From NCBI RefSeq assembly GCF_007827795.1, contig NZ_VITI01000002.1, forward strand, positions 558,001 to 622,000: DNA of 64,000 nucleotides, read 5' to 3'. Shown piece by piece: positions 8,137-17,294 of the stretch; positions within the stretch are counted from its first letter, which is position 1, and each line of letters begins with the position of its first letter. A program made the translations under genes and the position numbers. Below the pieces are notes generated by a model. It was given only the letters and a program-made list of their open reading frames with translations, made no database searches and had not been told where the DNA came from. This stretch comes from Azospirillum brasilense. GTDB taxonomy: Bacteria; Pseudomonadota; Alphaproteobacteria; Azospirillales; Azospirillaceae.

Positions 8137-9426
8137 ATGAGCAGGTTCGGCGGCAAACCACCCATGGGACGCGACCGCGTCCGCCTCTCCACGACGGAGA
8201 AGCAGGCTGCCGTCGCCGCTGCGAAGGATCAGAAGCCGGAATTTGACAACGACAAGCTGCTCAATCTCCTCCGCTCTGCGAAATCCGAATTGCAGGGCAT
8301 GCGCCTGATCCACATGCACCTGTCGCTGCTGCGGGACAAGGACCCGTCCAGCCAGATGATCGTGCGCACGATCATCCAAGAACTGGCGAGCAAGGCCTCC
8401 TATCTCCAGTCATTCAACATTTCCAACGGCGACGTCATCATCCTCTACAAGGGGCTGAAGCTGACCGGCGTCACCGACGTCTGCCAGAAGGTGGAACAGA
8501 TCTTCCTGGCGAAGACGACGCTGATCGGGGCGAATCCGTACAAGGAATTCTCGCTCTACTCGATCATGGAACTGGCGTTGAACTTCATCAACGTCATCCG
8601 GTTCATCGAGGAATTGCAGGCCAACGAAACCGGCGACCACTCCAACGAGACGAAGCCGCCGATCACGCTGGAGGAAATGGCCAAGCTCGAACGCTCCATG
8701 CAGATGTTCGACCTGTCGCCGTTCCTGTTCAACCAGGCCATCGCCAACATCGGCCGCAACGCCGAAGAGGACATGGCCTATTTCGAACTCTACATCTCCA
8801 TCAAGCTGCTTCAGGAACGGCTCTGCCCGGACTACGACATCACGGCCAACAAGTGGCTGTTCAACTATTTCACGGCCAACCTCGACCAGTCGGTGCTGCG
8901 CGCGCTGAACCACGGGCTCAGCTTCATGCGGGGCCGGCGCATCGGCATCAACATCAACCTGTCCACGGTCATCTCCACCGGCTTCGTGAAGTTCGACGAG
9001 CGTCTTCCCCTCGATTTCCGCGGGCAGGTGGTGCTTGAGATCTCCAAGGGCGACCTGATCGAGAATCTGTCGCTGTTCAACGAGGTCGTGGAGTTCGCCC
9101 AGGACCGCCGCTACCAGATCGCGGTGGACGGGCTGAACCCCTTCTGGGTGACCAACTTCGATCTGGAATATCTGAACGCCGACTACGCGAAGATCTTCTG
9201 GTCCAACGACATGCTGGAGATGGACCCGACTTTCGAGAAGTACTTCATGGAGCGCATCCAGGAGCAGGACCGCTGCAAGTTCATCCTGGCGCGCTGCGAC
9301 AGCGTGTCGAGCCTCGTCTACGCGAACAAGGTCGGCATCACGATGGTGCAGGGCCGCGCGGTGGACAACATCCTGCGCAAGGGCGTGAGCGTCCGCGAAG
9401 CCATCGCCCACGCCAAGGTGGCGTGA
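8137..9426 (+). CDS. Degenerate EAL-like domain protein
   Basis: A 429-residue cytoplasmic protein. The first 250 residues are helical and unfamiliar. The C-terminal half follows the order of an EAL phosphodiesterase fold: GININLSTVIS (NLS position), VVLEISKGDLIEN (the E-x-T strand), RRYQIAVDGLNPF (where DDFGTG is expected), YLNADYAKIFWSND and FILARCDSVSSLVYANKVGI, then TMVQGRAVD. The EAL signature, the DD pair and several metal ligands are missing, so it is probably not a c-di-GMP hydrolase and may bind a ligand or a partner. GGGGGA lies upstream of the ATG. Family assignment is by motif order only. Confidence 0.6.
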   Translation: MSRFGGKPPMGRDRVRLSTTEKQAAVAAAKDQKPEFDNDKLLNLLRSAKSELQGMRLIHMHLSLLRDKDPSSQMIVRTIIQELASKASYLQSFNISNGDVIILYKGLKLTGVTDVCQKVEQIFLAKTTLIGANPYKEFSLYSIMELALNFINVIRFIEELQANETGDHSNETKPPITLEEMAKLERSMQMFDLSPFLFNQAIANIGRNAEEDMAYFELYISIKLLQERLCPDYDITANKWLFNYFTANLDQSVLRALNHGLSFMRGRRIGININLSTVISTGFVKFDERLPLDFRGQVVLEISKGDLIENLSLFNEVVEFAQDRRYQIAVDGLNPFWVTNFDLEYLNADYAKIFWSNDMLEMDPTFEKYFMERIQEQDRCKFILARCDSVSSLVYANKVGITMVQGRAVDNILRKGVSVREAIAHAKVA

Positions 9427-9448
9427 GGGCGACGTTGCCGCCGCCCTC
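9425..9448. terminator. Possible short hairpin between convergent genes
   Basis: The 7-bp inverted repeat gagggcg / cgccctc (9425-9431 and 9442-9448) overlaps the stop of the EAL-like gene, just before the ppx stop. It has no clear T-run, so it is only a weak terminator candidate. Confidence 0.35.
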
Positions 9449-9453
9449 CTCCG

Positions 9454-10995
9454 CTACTCCGCCGCTTGCGGCCTAGCCGGCGGCACGATTTCGCCCTTGC
9501 GGTTCAGCGCCTTCGCCAGCGCGTCCAGGCGACGCTGCACCGTCTCGCCGGCCGGCACGCTGAAATCATCCGGCAGGGACAGCACCAGCCGCTCCCCCGA
9601 CACTTTCAGGGACGTGCGCTGCAACAGCGCGGTGGCGCCGCCGGTCAGCGTGTGGGCCAGCCGCAGCGCCAGCCCCAGAACCAGCGCCTTGCGCGCCTGG
9701 GCGTCGCTGAGCAGCGCCCGCGGCCCCGCGGTGACCGCGTTGGGGGTGCCCGGCCCGTCGATGGACCCGGCGTAGCGGGCGTAGACAGCCAGCGCCAGGA
9801 AGGCCCGCTCGTCATGGTCGATGCCGGGGAAGGGATAGCGCAGGATGCGCAGGCAGGCGTGCTCCGCCCGGTAATCGGGATGCTCGGCCCAGCCGACATC
9901 GCTCAGCAGGCAGGAGGCCTGCCGCAGCCTCAGGGCCGCGTCGTCCTCCCCGGCGAAGAGGTTGCCGGTCCAGGACACCAGCAGGGCCGGGTCGCCGATG
10001 CGGACGAAGCGCTGCGCCCAATCCTCCACCGCGGCGATCAGCGGGTCCTGCCGCTGTCCCTGCGGATCGAGCAGCGCGTACAGATGCCCTTCCCGCAACC
10101 CGTACGCCGAAAACACCACGCTGGATGGCTGAACCATCCGCAGCAGCCGCTCGAACACCAGCGCCGCGTAGGGCAGCGTGTCGATCCGGCGGCGGGAGCC
10201 GGACATCTTCTCCAGCGAGGACCGGCTCTGCTTGGCGATCAGCCCGGCGAAGTCCCGCGCCTCGGCGAAGGGCACCGTGTAGTGGTGGATGATGTGCAGC
10301 GGGTGCTTCACATGCTCCATGTGCAGCTTGGCCAGGGCCCGCCAGCCGCCGCCCACCGGGAAGAAGGGCTTGCCACGCATCTGGGCCAGCCAGTCCAGCT
10401 TCTCCAGATGCTGGTCGATGGCACGCACCAGACCGTTCGGCTTGGCGGGGTTCAACTCCATCAGGCGCAGCGGCCCCAGCGGCATCGTCAGATGCTCGCC
10501 GATCACGCCGCGCTCCAGCCGCACCAGCTCCAGGCTGCCGCCGCCGAGGTCGCCGACCAGCCCGTCCGCGGCGGGGGTGCCGGACAGCACGCCCATGGCG
10601 GACAGCCGCGCCTCCTCCTCGCCGCTGATGACGCTGACGTCGAGGCCGGTGCGGTCCTTCACCCGCTGGATGAAGGCCGGCCCGTCCGTGGCATCGCGCA
10701 CCGCCGCCGTGGCGATGACGTCCAGCCGCCCGACGCGCATGCCTGCGACCAGCAGGGCGAAGCGTTCCAGGGCTTCCAAGCCCTGCGTCACGCCGTCCGG
10801 GTTCAGGCAGCCGGTCTTCTCGACCCCGCGGCCGAGCCCGCAGAGGACCTTTTCGTTGAAGACCGGCAGGGGCGACCGCTTCAGAGCGTCATAGACGACG
10901 AGCCGGATCGAGTTGGACCCGATGTCGATGACGGCGATCCGCTCGCCCTTGTCGACGACCTTGGTGGCGACCGAGTGTTCCTGCGCCGGCGTCAT
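9454..10995 (-). CDS. ppx: Exopolyphosphatase / pppGpp phosphohydrolase family
   Basis: A 513-residue Ppx/GppA protein of the actin-like ATPase superfamily. Phosphate-binding motifs are IAVIDIGSNSIRLVVYD, VIATAAVRDATDG, VISGEEEARLSAMG and DGLVGDLGGGSLELVRL. A C-terminal HD-like helical region follows (about residue 310 onward). It is expected to remove terminal phosphates from polyphosphate, and possibly to act on pppGpp. ATG 10995 is used; a TTG six bases earlier has a better placed GAGGA. It lies about 20 bp after ppk on the same strand, so the two form an operon that makes and degrades polyphosphate. Confidence 0.93.
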   Translation of the reverse strand: MTPAQEHSVATKVVDKGERIAVIDIGSNSIRLVVYDALKRSPLPVFNEKVLCGLGRGVEKTGCLNPDGVTQGLEALERFALLVAGMRVGRLDVIATAAVRDATDGPAFIQRVKDRTGLDVSVISGEEEARLSAMGVLSGTPAADGLVGDLGGGSLELVRLERGVIGEHLTMPLGPLRLMELNPAKPNGLVRAIDQHLEKLDWLAQMRGKPFFPVGGGWRALAKLHMEHVKHPLHIIHHYTVPFAEARDFAGLIAKQSRSSLEKMSGSRRRIDTLPYAALVFERLLRMVQPSSVVFSAYGLREGHLYALLDPQGQRQDPLIAAVEDWAQRFVRIGDPALLVSWTGNLFAGEDDAALRLRQASCLLSDVGWAEHPDYRAEHACLRILRYPFPGIDHDERAFLALAVYARYAGSIDGPGTPNAVTAGPRALLSDAQARKALVLGLALRLAHTLTGGATALLQRTSLKVSGERLVLSLPDDFSVPAGETVQRRLDALAKALNRKGEIVPPARPQAAE

Positions 10996-11014
10996 TAGCA
11001 ACCGATATCCTCAA

Positions 11015-13162
11015 TCAAATGACCGTACGGAGCTTCAACCGCGGCGGCGTCTTTTTGCTGCTGAGCGCACTGCCGCGGCCCGACAGGCTGGGGTTCGTCA
11101 TGAAGTAGTTATGGGCGCTGAACGCGTCCGGACCAGCCTCCACCCGATGATAAACGCCATCGGGGCCGAGTTTCCAGGTGTTCGCCTCGTCCTTCAGGTT
11201 GGCGACCATGATCTGGTCCAGCACCTGCTCGTGCACCGTCGGGTTCTCGATGGGCACCAGCGTCTCGATGCGGCGGTCCAGGTTGCGCGTCATCCAGTCG
11301 GCGGAAGAGATGAAGAGCTTGGCCTGCGGGCTGGGCAGCGCATGGCCGTTGGCGAAGCAGATGACGCGCCCATGCTCCAGAAAGCGCCCGACGATGCTGC
11401 GCACCCGGATGTTTTCCGACAGGCCCTTGACGCCGGGACGCAGGCAGCAGATGCCGCGGATCACCATGTCGATCTGCACGCCCTTCTGCGACGCCTTGTA
11501 GAGCTGGTCGATGATCTCCGAATCGACCAGCGAGTTCAGCTTCACCCAGATGTGGGCGGGCTTGCCGGCGGCGGCGTTGGCGACCTCGGCGTCGATCAGC
11601 TGGCCCAGCTTCTGGCGCAGCGTGATCGGGGCGATGGCGATCTTCTCCAGCAGCTTCGGCGTGGCGTAGCCGGTCATGTAGTTGAACATCACCGCCGCGT
11701 CGTGGCAGAGCGCCGGGTCGCAGGTGAAGAAGGACAGGTCGGTGTAGACCTTCGCCGTGATCGGGTGGTAGTTGCCCGTCCCGAAATGGACGTAGCTGCG
11801 CAGCGCCTTGTTCTCGCGCCGCACCACCAGCGACACCTTGGCGTGCGTCTTCAGATCGACGAAGCCGTAGACCACCTGGGCGCCCGCGCGCTCCAGATCG
11901 CGCGCCCAGCGGATGTTGGCCTCCTCGTCGAAGCGGGCCTTCAGCTCGACCAGCGCGGTCACCGACTTGCCGGCCTCCGCCGCCTCGATCAGCGCGGCGA
12001 CGATCGGGCTGTCCTTGCTGGTGCGGTAGAGCGTCTGCTTGATGGCGACCACCTGCGGGTCGCGCGCCGCCTGCCGGATGAACTGCACCACCACGTCGAA
12101 ACTCTCGTACGGATGGTGGACGACGATGTCCTTGTCGCGGATGGCCGCGAAGCAGTCGCCGCCGAAGTCGCGGATGCGCTCCGGGAAGCGGGCGTTGAAC
12201 GGGCGGAAGACCAGATCCGGCCGCTCGTCGACGATGAGCTGGCGGGTGTCCGACAGGCCGATCAGCCCATCGAGCACGAACACGTCGTCGTTCGACACGC
12301 GCAGCTCATGGCGCAGGAACTCGCGCAGGTCGGCGGCCATGCCGGCGTCGGTCGCCAGCCGGATGACGCTGCCGCGGCGGCGGCGCTTCAGCGCGCTCTC
12401 GAAGGTGCGGACCAGATCCTCCGCCTCCTCCTCGATCTCCATCTCGCTGTCGCGCAGGACGCGGAAGACGCCGTGGGCCTTCACCTGGAACGGCGGGAAC
12501 AGCCGGTCGATGAACAGCATCACCAGCTTTTCCAGCTGGATGAAGCGGATCTCCGAACCCGGCAGACGGATGAAGCGGTCGAGCTGCGCCGGCAGAGGGA
12601 CCAGCGCGTCGAGGTGCCGCCCCTTCACCGGCTCGTGCAGTTGCAGCGCCAGCGAGAAGCCCAGGTTGGGCAGGAAGGGGAACGGGTGCGCCGGGTCCAC
12701 GGCGATGGGCGTCAGGATGGGGAAGATGTCGTCGAGGAACTTGGCCTCCAGCCAGTCCTTCTCGCCCTCGGTCAGGTCTTCGGCGCCGACCACCATGATG
12801 CCGGCCTCGCGCAGGTCCTGCTTCAGGCTGCGCCACATGGTCTGCTGCGCGTTCATCAGCTCGACGATGCGCTGATTCACCGCGGTGAGCTGTTGGGCCG
12901 GGGTCAGGTTCTCGGCGCTGGGGGTTTTCACCCCCGCGGCCACCTGTCCCTTCAGGCCGGCGACGCGGACCATGTAGAATTCGTCGAGGTTGCTGGACGA
13001 GATCGACAGGAACCTCAGCCGCTCCAGCAGCGGGTGATTCGGGTTGGACGCCTCATCCAGGACGCGCTGGTTGAAGGCCAGCCACGAGAGTTCGCGGTTG
13101 ATGAAGCGCTCCGGCGCGTCCGCTTCGATGCAGGTCGCTTCCAGGTCCTGAAGTTCGGTCAC
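11015..13162 (-). CDS. ppk1: Polyphosphate kinase 1
   Basis: A 715-residue PPK1. The N-terminal domain opens with [20 protein letters not shown] and [17 protein letters not shown]. The two phospholipase-D-like catalytic domains carry the autophosphorylated His in [11 protein letters not shown] (about H459) and the second catalytic His in [13 protein letters not shown] (about H597). It reversibly transfers the gamma phosphate of ATP to polyphosphate. Length and motifs are complete. It is first in the ppk-ppx operon and diverges from sixA across a 216-bp region. Confidence 0.97.
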   Translation of the reverse strand: MTELQDLEATCIEADAPERFINRELSWLAFNQRVLDEASNPNHPLLERLRFLSISSSNLDEFYMVRVAGLKGQVAAGVKTPSAENLTPAQQLTAVNQRIVELMNAQQTMWRSLKQDLREAGIMVVGAEDLTEGEKDWLEAKFLDDIFPILTPIAVDPAHPFPFLPNLGFSLALQLHEPVKGRHLDALVPLPAQLDRFIRLPGSEIRFIQLEKLVMLFIDRLFPPFQVKAHGVFRVLRDSEMEIEEEAEDLVRTFESALKRRRRGSVIRLATDAGMAADLREFLRHELRVSNDDVFVLDGLIGLSDTRQLIVDERPDLVFRPFNARFPERIRDFGGDCFAAIRDKDIVVHHPYESFDVVVQFIRQAARDPQVVAIKQTLYRTSKDSPIVAALIEAAEAGKSVTALVELKARFDEEANIRWARDLERAGAQVVYGFVDLKTHAKVSLVVRRENKALRSYVHFGTGNYHPITAKVYTDLSFFTCDPALCHDAAVMFNYMTGYATPKLLEKIAIAPITLRQKLGQLIDAEVANAAAGKPAHIWVKLNSLVDSEIIDQLYKASQKGVQIDMVIRGICCLRPGVKGLSENIRVRSIVGRFLEHGRVICFANGHALPSPQAKLFISSADWMTRNLDRRIETLVPIENPTVHEQVLDQIMVANLKDEANTWKLGPDGVYHRVEAGPDAFSAHNYFMTNPSLSGRGSALSSKKTPPRLKLRTVI

Positions 13163-13280
13163 AGCAGCCTCGGGCTTTTGCGTGATGGGTGGTGCCGCTA
13201 CAGTCCGGTTTAGCCGAACCGTCCCGCCGCGGTCGGCGGGCCAGGCAACCTACCCCAACTACGTTACGGTTTTGGGTCAG

Positions 13281-13310
13281 ACAGCATAATACTGCCGTCA
13301 CGATAATACC
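13281..13310. promoter_or_regulatory. Repeated ATAATAC element between ppk and sixA
   Basis: The heptamer ATAATAC occurs at 13286-13292 and again at 13303-13309, 17 bp apart, in the divergent ppk/sixA region. The surrounding bases are also similar (gcATAATACtgc and cgATAATACcgc). It could be a pair of operator half-sites or overlapping -10 boxes. I see no convincing Pho box. Confidence 0.35.
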
Positions 13311-13378
13311 GCTGCGAAAACAGTCGCACCCCCCGCGCATCCGCCGGGCCGCGATCCGGACAGGAAGGGACAGCCTCC

Positions 13379-13897
13379 ATGAAGACCCTGTATCTCATGC
13401 GCCACGGCAAGTCCGCGTGGGACGATCCTTCCCTGGACGACCACGACCGCCCGCTGGCGCCGCGGGGCAGGAAATCGGCCCGGCTGGTCGGCCACGAGTT
13501 GAAGGACCGCGGCGCGCGCATCGGGCTGGTGCTGTGCTCCACCGCCCGGCGCGCGGCGGACACCGCCGACCGCCTGCTTGAGGTGATGGACGCGCCGGAC
13601 ATCCCCGTGGAGCGCGAGCGCGGCCTCTACCTGTGCGGCGCCGGGGTCCTTCTGGAGCGGCTGCGCGACGCGCCCGATTCCGTGTCGTCGCTGATGCTGG
13701 TCGCCCACAACCCGGACCTTCACGACCTCGCCCGCGACCTGACCGGCAGCGGCGAGGAACGGCACCGCGCGGCGTTGGCGGAGAAGTTTCCGACCGGCGC
13801 CTGCGCCGTACTTCTGTTCGAAGCAGCCCGCTGGGCCGACCTGGACAGCGGGGCGGGACGGCTGGCCGATTTCATTCTGCCGCGGAAACTCTCCTAA
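13379..13897 (+). CDS. sixA: SixA-type phosphohistidine phosphatase
   Basis: A 172-residue histidine phosphatase. The signature LYLMRHGKSAWDD carries the catalytic His9, and the family's second Arg/His are in LVLCSTARRAADTADRLLEV and LMLVAHNPDLHDLARDL. Its small size and lack of a glycolytic-mutase insert fit SixA, which dephosphorylates phosphohistidine in proteins such as HPt domains. AAGGG lies nine bases before the ATG. It is followed by the CYTH-CHAD gene after about 70 bp and diverges from ppk-ppx. That context makes a role near polyphosphate metabolism possible, since PPK also works through phosphohistidine; this link is speculation. Confidence 0.88.
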   Translation: MKTLYLMRHGKSAWDDPSLDDHDRPLAPRGRKSARLVGHELKDRGARIGLVLCSTARRAADTADRLLEVMDAPDIPVERERGLYLCGAGVLLERLRDAPDSVSSLMLVAHNPDLHDLARDLTGSGEERHRAALAEKFPTGACAVLLFEAARWADLDSGAGRLADFILPRKLS

Positions 13898-13968
13898 CGC
13901 CCTTTTTCCAGATGGGGTATTTCAACCCTGAACCGAGCAGGCCCGGAACCGAGCAGGAGTCGCCCCCC

Positions 13969-15609
13969 GTGTCTTCCGCGCCCCAGAACAACGCGCCCGA
14001 GAACAACGCGCCCCAGAACGCCACGCCCTCCGGTGCTCCCGCCGCGGTGTCGGCCGTGCGCGAGGTTGAGATGAAGCTCCACCTCGACCCGCGCGATCTT
14101 TTCCGCGTTGCGGGCCTGCCCGTCCTGAAGGACGCGGCGGAGGGCGACCCGGTCGTCCGCAACCTGCGCACCGTCTACTACGACACGCCGGACCGGCGCC
14201 TGTTCACCGGGGGCATCGCCCTGCGGGTGCGGCAGGACGGCGACCGCTTCGTGCAGACGCTGAAGACCATCAACGCCGCCACCCCCGGCGATTCGGCCGC
14301 CGTGGCCATCCGCAAGAAATGGGACTGGGCGATCCCCACGGCTGCCCCCGACATGAGTCCCTTCGTTGCCGAAGGCGTGGCCGCCCTGGTGCCGGAGGAC
14401 GCGCGCACGGCGCTGGTTCCGCAGTTCACGACGGAGTTCCGGCGCACCACCCTGCTCGTCCGCCCGGACGCCCTGACCTCCATCGAGGTGGCGGTGGACG
14501 AGGGCCAGATCACTGCCGGCAACGCCTGCGCCCGAATCAGCGAGGTCGAGCTTGAGCTGAAGTCGGGCCGCATCGGGCGCCTGTTCGATCTCGCGCTGGC
14601 GCTCCAGCGCTGCGTGCCGGTTCGCATCGGAACGGAAAGCAAGGCGGAGATCGGCGACCGCCTCGTCACCGGGCGCCTGCCCGCCCCTGTCCTGCCGGAA
14701 CCGCTGGGCCTGACCCCGGTCACCACGGTGGCCGAGGCCTACCGCCACATCGTCCGCCACGGGCTGCGCCTGCTGCTCGCCAACGAAGCCTGCGCGCTGG
14801 CCGGCGGCGACGTGGAGGGGCTGCACCAGATGCGCGTCGCGCTGCGCCGCCTGCGCACCGCCATCCGCCTGTTCCGTCCCCTCGCCGGGGTGCCGGACGC
14901 CTGCCGCGCCGGGAACGACATCCGCTGGTTCTCCCGCCGGCTCGGCCCGGCGCGCGATTGGGACGTGCTGCTGTCCCACGGGATCGCGCCCTTCGCGGCG
15001 ACAGAGAAGGCCCCGGCCGACGGGATCGCCGCACTGACCGCCGCGGTCCGGGAAGCCCGTCGGGCGCCAGCGCTGGCGGCGGTGGAGGCGATCCAGTCGC
15101 CGCGCTGCACCGGGCTGATCCTGGCGCTCGGCGCCTGGCTGGAGGACGGGGCGTGGCAGTCCGGCGCCGTGCCGGAGGTCCGCGCCCAACTCGACCGCCC
15201 GATGGCCGATCTGTCCGGCACCTGGCTGGCCGCCCAGCACGCCAAGGCAATGAAGGCGGGGGCATCGAAGGCGGGGCGCGACCTGGACGCCGCCGACGCC
15301 GCGGCGCGCGACCGGCTGCGCCGCCGCCTGCGCAAGCTGCGCCACACGGCGGAGTTCTTTCGCGGCCTCTACGCCGAAACCGCAACGGTGCCCTTCGTCA
15401 CCACGCTGGACGCCCTGCTGGGCGCGCTGGATGCCGAGCACGACGCCGCGGTGGCCGGCGGTCTTCTGCGCAGCCTGTCGGCGGACCGGCCGGAGCATCG
15501 ATCCGCCGCCGACTCGACCGCCCGCTGGCTCGCCAAGCAGGCCGACAAGCGCCGCAAGGCGTTGCCGGGGCTGTGGAAAGGGTATCGCGATGGGGCGGTG
15601 TTCTGGTGA
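13969..15609 (+). CDS. CYTH-CHAD domain protein (putative inorganic triphosphatase)
   Basis: A 546-residue protein with two domains. The CYTH triphosphate-tunnel domain has the hallmark ExExK in VREVEMKLHLDPRDLF, then LRTVYYDTPDRRLF and VRQDGDRFVQTLKT. A CHAD domain follows, with conserved His and basic helices (LANEACALAGGDVEGLHQ, MRVALRRLRTAIRLFRPL, RLRRRLRKLRHTAEFFRGLY). CYTH enzymes hydrolyse triphosphates and CHAD binds polyphosphate; the pairing matches E. coli YgiF. GTG 13969 is chosen for its AGGAG at nine bases; ATG 13912 would add 19 residues but has no ribosome site. An N-terminal Asn/Pro/Ala-rich tail precedes CYTH. Its position next to ppk-ppx supports a polyphosphate role. Confidence 0.88.
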   Translation: MSSAPQNNAPENNAPQNATPSGAPAAVSAVREVEMKLHLDPRDLFRVAGLPVLKDAAEGDPVVRNLRTVYYDTPDRRLFTGGIALRVRQDGDRFVQTLKTINAATPGDSAAVAIRKKWDWAIPTAAPDMSPFVAEGVAALVPEDARTALVPQFTTEFRRTTLLVRPDALTSIEVAVDEGQITAGNACARISEVELELKSGRIGRLFDLALALQRCVPVRIGTESKAEIGDRLVTGRLPAPVLPEPLGLTPVTTVAEAYRHIVRHGLRLLLANEACALAGGDVEGLHQMRVALRRLRTAIRLFRPLAGVPDACRAGNDIRWFSRRLGPARDWDVLLSHGIAPFAATEKAPADGIAALTAAVREARRAPALAAVEAIQSPRCTGLILALGAWLEDGAWQSGAVPEVRAQLDRPMADLSGTWLAAQHAKAMKAGASKAGRDLDAADAAARDRLRRRLRKLRHTAEFFRGLYAETATVPFVTTLDALLGALDAEHDAAVAGGLLRSLSADRPEHRSAADSTARWLAKQADKRRKALPGLWKGYRDGAVFW

Positions 15610-15622
15610 GGGCGTGACATTC

Positions 15623-15764
15623 CCCCCACCCCAACCCTCCCCCGCTCTCGGCGGACCGAAGGTCCGCCTGCCGCGTCAGCGCAAACCGTTGGTTTGCGCG
15701 AGAGCTGACGCAGGGGGAGGAGAAAAGCCCTCCCCGGCAAAGCGGGGGAGGGCTGGGGTGGGGG
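15623..15764. repeat. Complex GC-rich palindromic intergenic element
   Basis: The outer arms 15623-15643 and 15744-15764 (21 bases each) are complementary at 20 of 21 positions. Between them lie further hairpins: gcggacc-gaa-ggtccgc, gcgcaaacc-gtt-ggtttgcgc, and a gcgtcag/ctgacgc pair. The right arm shares its core (gcgggggaggg, then a G-rich tail) with the element at 29668-29776. It fills the convergent gap between the CYTH-CHAD gene and the SDR gene, where it may also act as a terminator. Confidence 0.85.
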
Positions 15765-15798
15765 CCAGTGTCCAGACACCGGCGCTACAACAAGCCGC

Positions 15799-16578
15799 CT
15801 ACAGCGTCCCCGCATAGGCGCCGCCGTCCAGCAGGACGTTCTGCCCGGTCATGAAGCCGGCGTGGGCGGAGCAGAGAAAGGCGCAGGCCGCACCGAACTC
15901 CGCCGGATCGCCGAAGCGGCCGGACGGGTTGCCGGCGCGGCGGACGGCCATCTCCTCGTCCAGGCTGCGGTTGTTGGCCTTGGCCCCGCCTTCCATGGTG
16001 GCGCGCAGGCGGTCGGTCTCGAAGGGGCCGGGCAGCAGGTTGTTGATCGTCACGTTGTGCCGCACGGTCTGGCGCGACAGACCGGCGACGAAGCCAGTCA
16101 GCCCGGCCCGCGCCCCGTTGGACAGGCCGAGGATCGGGATCGGCGCCTTGACCGCCGCCGAGGTGACGTTGACGATCCGCCCGAAGCGGCGGCCGATCAT
16201 GCCGTCCACCGTCGCCTTGATGAGGAAGATCGGGGCCAGCATGTTGGCCTCGACGGCGCGGACCCAGTCGTCGCGCTCCCAGTCGCGGAAGTCGCCCGGC
16301 GGCGGGCCGCCCGCGTTGTTGACCAGGATGTCCGGCTCCGGACAGGCGGCAAGCGCGGCGGCGCGCCCCTCCTCCGTCGCGATGTCGCCGACGGCGGTGG
16401 TCACGGTGGCTCCGGTCTCCTTGCGGATCTCCTCCGCGGCGGCTTCCAGCAGGTCGCGGCCACGCGCGGTGATGGTGACCTGCACCCCCTCGCGCGCCAG
16501 CGCCACGGCGCAGGCCTTACCCAGTCCCTTGCTGGCTGCGCACACGATGGCGCGGCGTCCGGCGATTCCCAGATCCAT
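15799..16578 (-). CDS. Short-chain dehydrogenase/reductase-like protein with altered active site
   Basis: A 259-residue SDR. The NAD(P)-binding region is recognisable (RRAIVCAASKGLGKACAVAL, then ILVNNAGGPPPGDF) and the catalytic Ser region is VNVTSAAVK. Where the YxxxK motif is expected, the sequence reads LSNGARAGLTGF, which aligns Ser for Tyr and Arg for Lys. The C-terminal LDGGAYAGTL is typical of SDRs annotated as 3-oxoacyl-ACP reductase. Catalysis by the usual mechanism is doubtful. The N-terminal end overlaps the hdaA tail by 62 bases on the same strand, so it is probably translated from the same mRNA. Confidence 0.82.
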   Translation of the reverse strand: MDLGIAGRRAIVCAASKGLGKACAVALAREGVQVTITARGRDLLEAAAEEIRKETGATVTTAVGDIATEEGRAAALAACPEPDILVNNAGGPPPGDFRDWERDDWVRAVEANMLAPIFLIKATVDGMIGRRFGRIVNVTSAAVKAPIPILGLSNGARAGLTGFVAGLSRQTVRHNVTINNLLPGPFETDRLRATMEGGAKANNRSLDEEMAVRRAGNPSGRFGDPAEFGAACAFLCSAHAGFMTGQNVLLDGGAYAGTL

Positions 16579-17281
16579 CCTCGTCTCCTCCCTTCCCGGC
16601 CTCCAGACCGGCCAGCACCTCGCGGGCCAGCGGCACGGTCAGGGGACGGTGCGCGGCCAGCGATGCGCGGTCAAGCGCCGCGACCACCCGCCCCGCCGCC
16701 TCCAGCGACCGCTCCATCCGGGTCAGCAGGTAGGTGATGAGATCCATGCCCGGCCGCAGTTGCCGGTCGGCGAACAGCTTGACCAGAACGGCGGCGAGCA
16801 GCGCGTCGTCCGGCGCCTCCACCCCCACCGCGGGGGCCGCCTTGATGCGGGAGCGCAGGTCGGCCAGCTTCATCCGCCAGCGCGACGGCGGGCGGCGCGA
16901 CAGCAGGAGCAGATGCCCGCCCGAGTCGCGGGCGAGGTTGTAGAGGTGGAACAGCGCTTCCTCCCGCGCCGGCGCGCCGGACACCCGGTCCGCGTCCTCC
17001 ACCACGACGGCATTGGCGCCGGCCAGCAGGGCGTGCGGGTCGATCCGATCCAGAGCGTCGCCCATGGCGATGGGAGCGTGGCTGCGCGCCCGCCAGACAT
17101 GGCCCAGATGGGTCTTGCCGCAACCGTCCGGCCCGTACAGCGCCAGGGCCGGCGCCGGCCAGGACGGCCAGCGGTCGAGCCACGCCACCGCCTCGGCGTT
17201 GCTGGGCGCCACGAGGAAATCCTCGCACCCCATGGCGGCGCGGTGTCCAAGGTCGAGCGGTATCTGAGCCGCAAGGGTCAT
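16517..17281 (-). CDS. hdaA: HdaA-type DnaA-related regulator of replication initiation
   Basis: A 254-residue AAA+ protein related to the DnaA core. It opens MTLAAQIPLDLGHRA, in which QIPLDL is a sliding-clamp-binding motif as in Hda. A Walker A (ALYGPDGCGKTHLGHVW), a Walker B-like strand (NAVVVEDADRV) and a lid region (MERSLEAAGRVVAALDRASL) follow. Hda with the DNA-loaded clamp promotes ATP hydrolysis on DnaA to stop re-initiation. There is no DNA-binding domain IV. The start at 17281 is chosen because the clamp motif normally sits at the extreme N-terminus. The neighbourhood purM-perM-hdaA-ppk is common in alphaproteobacteria. Confidence 0.9.
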   Translation of the reverse strand: MTLAAQIPLDLGHRAAMGCEDFLVAPSNAEAVAWLDRWPSWPAPALALYGPDGCGKTHLGHVWRARSHAPIAMGDALDRIDPHALLAGANAVVVEDADRVSGAPAREEALFHLYNLARDSGGHLLLLSRRPPSRWRMKLADLRSRIKAAPAVGVEAPDDALLAAVLVKLFADRQLRPGMDLITYLLTRMERSLEAAGRVVAALDRASLAAHRPLTVPLAREVLAGLEAGKGGDEDGSGNRRTPRHRVRSQQGTG

Positions 17282-17294
17282 AAGGCGGGAGCCA

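Noticed and set aside
13162..13379. A Pho box controlling the ppk/sixA region
   Set aside because: The consensus CTGTCAT half-sites with the correct spacing are not present; only loose partial matches were seen.
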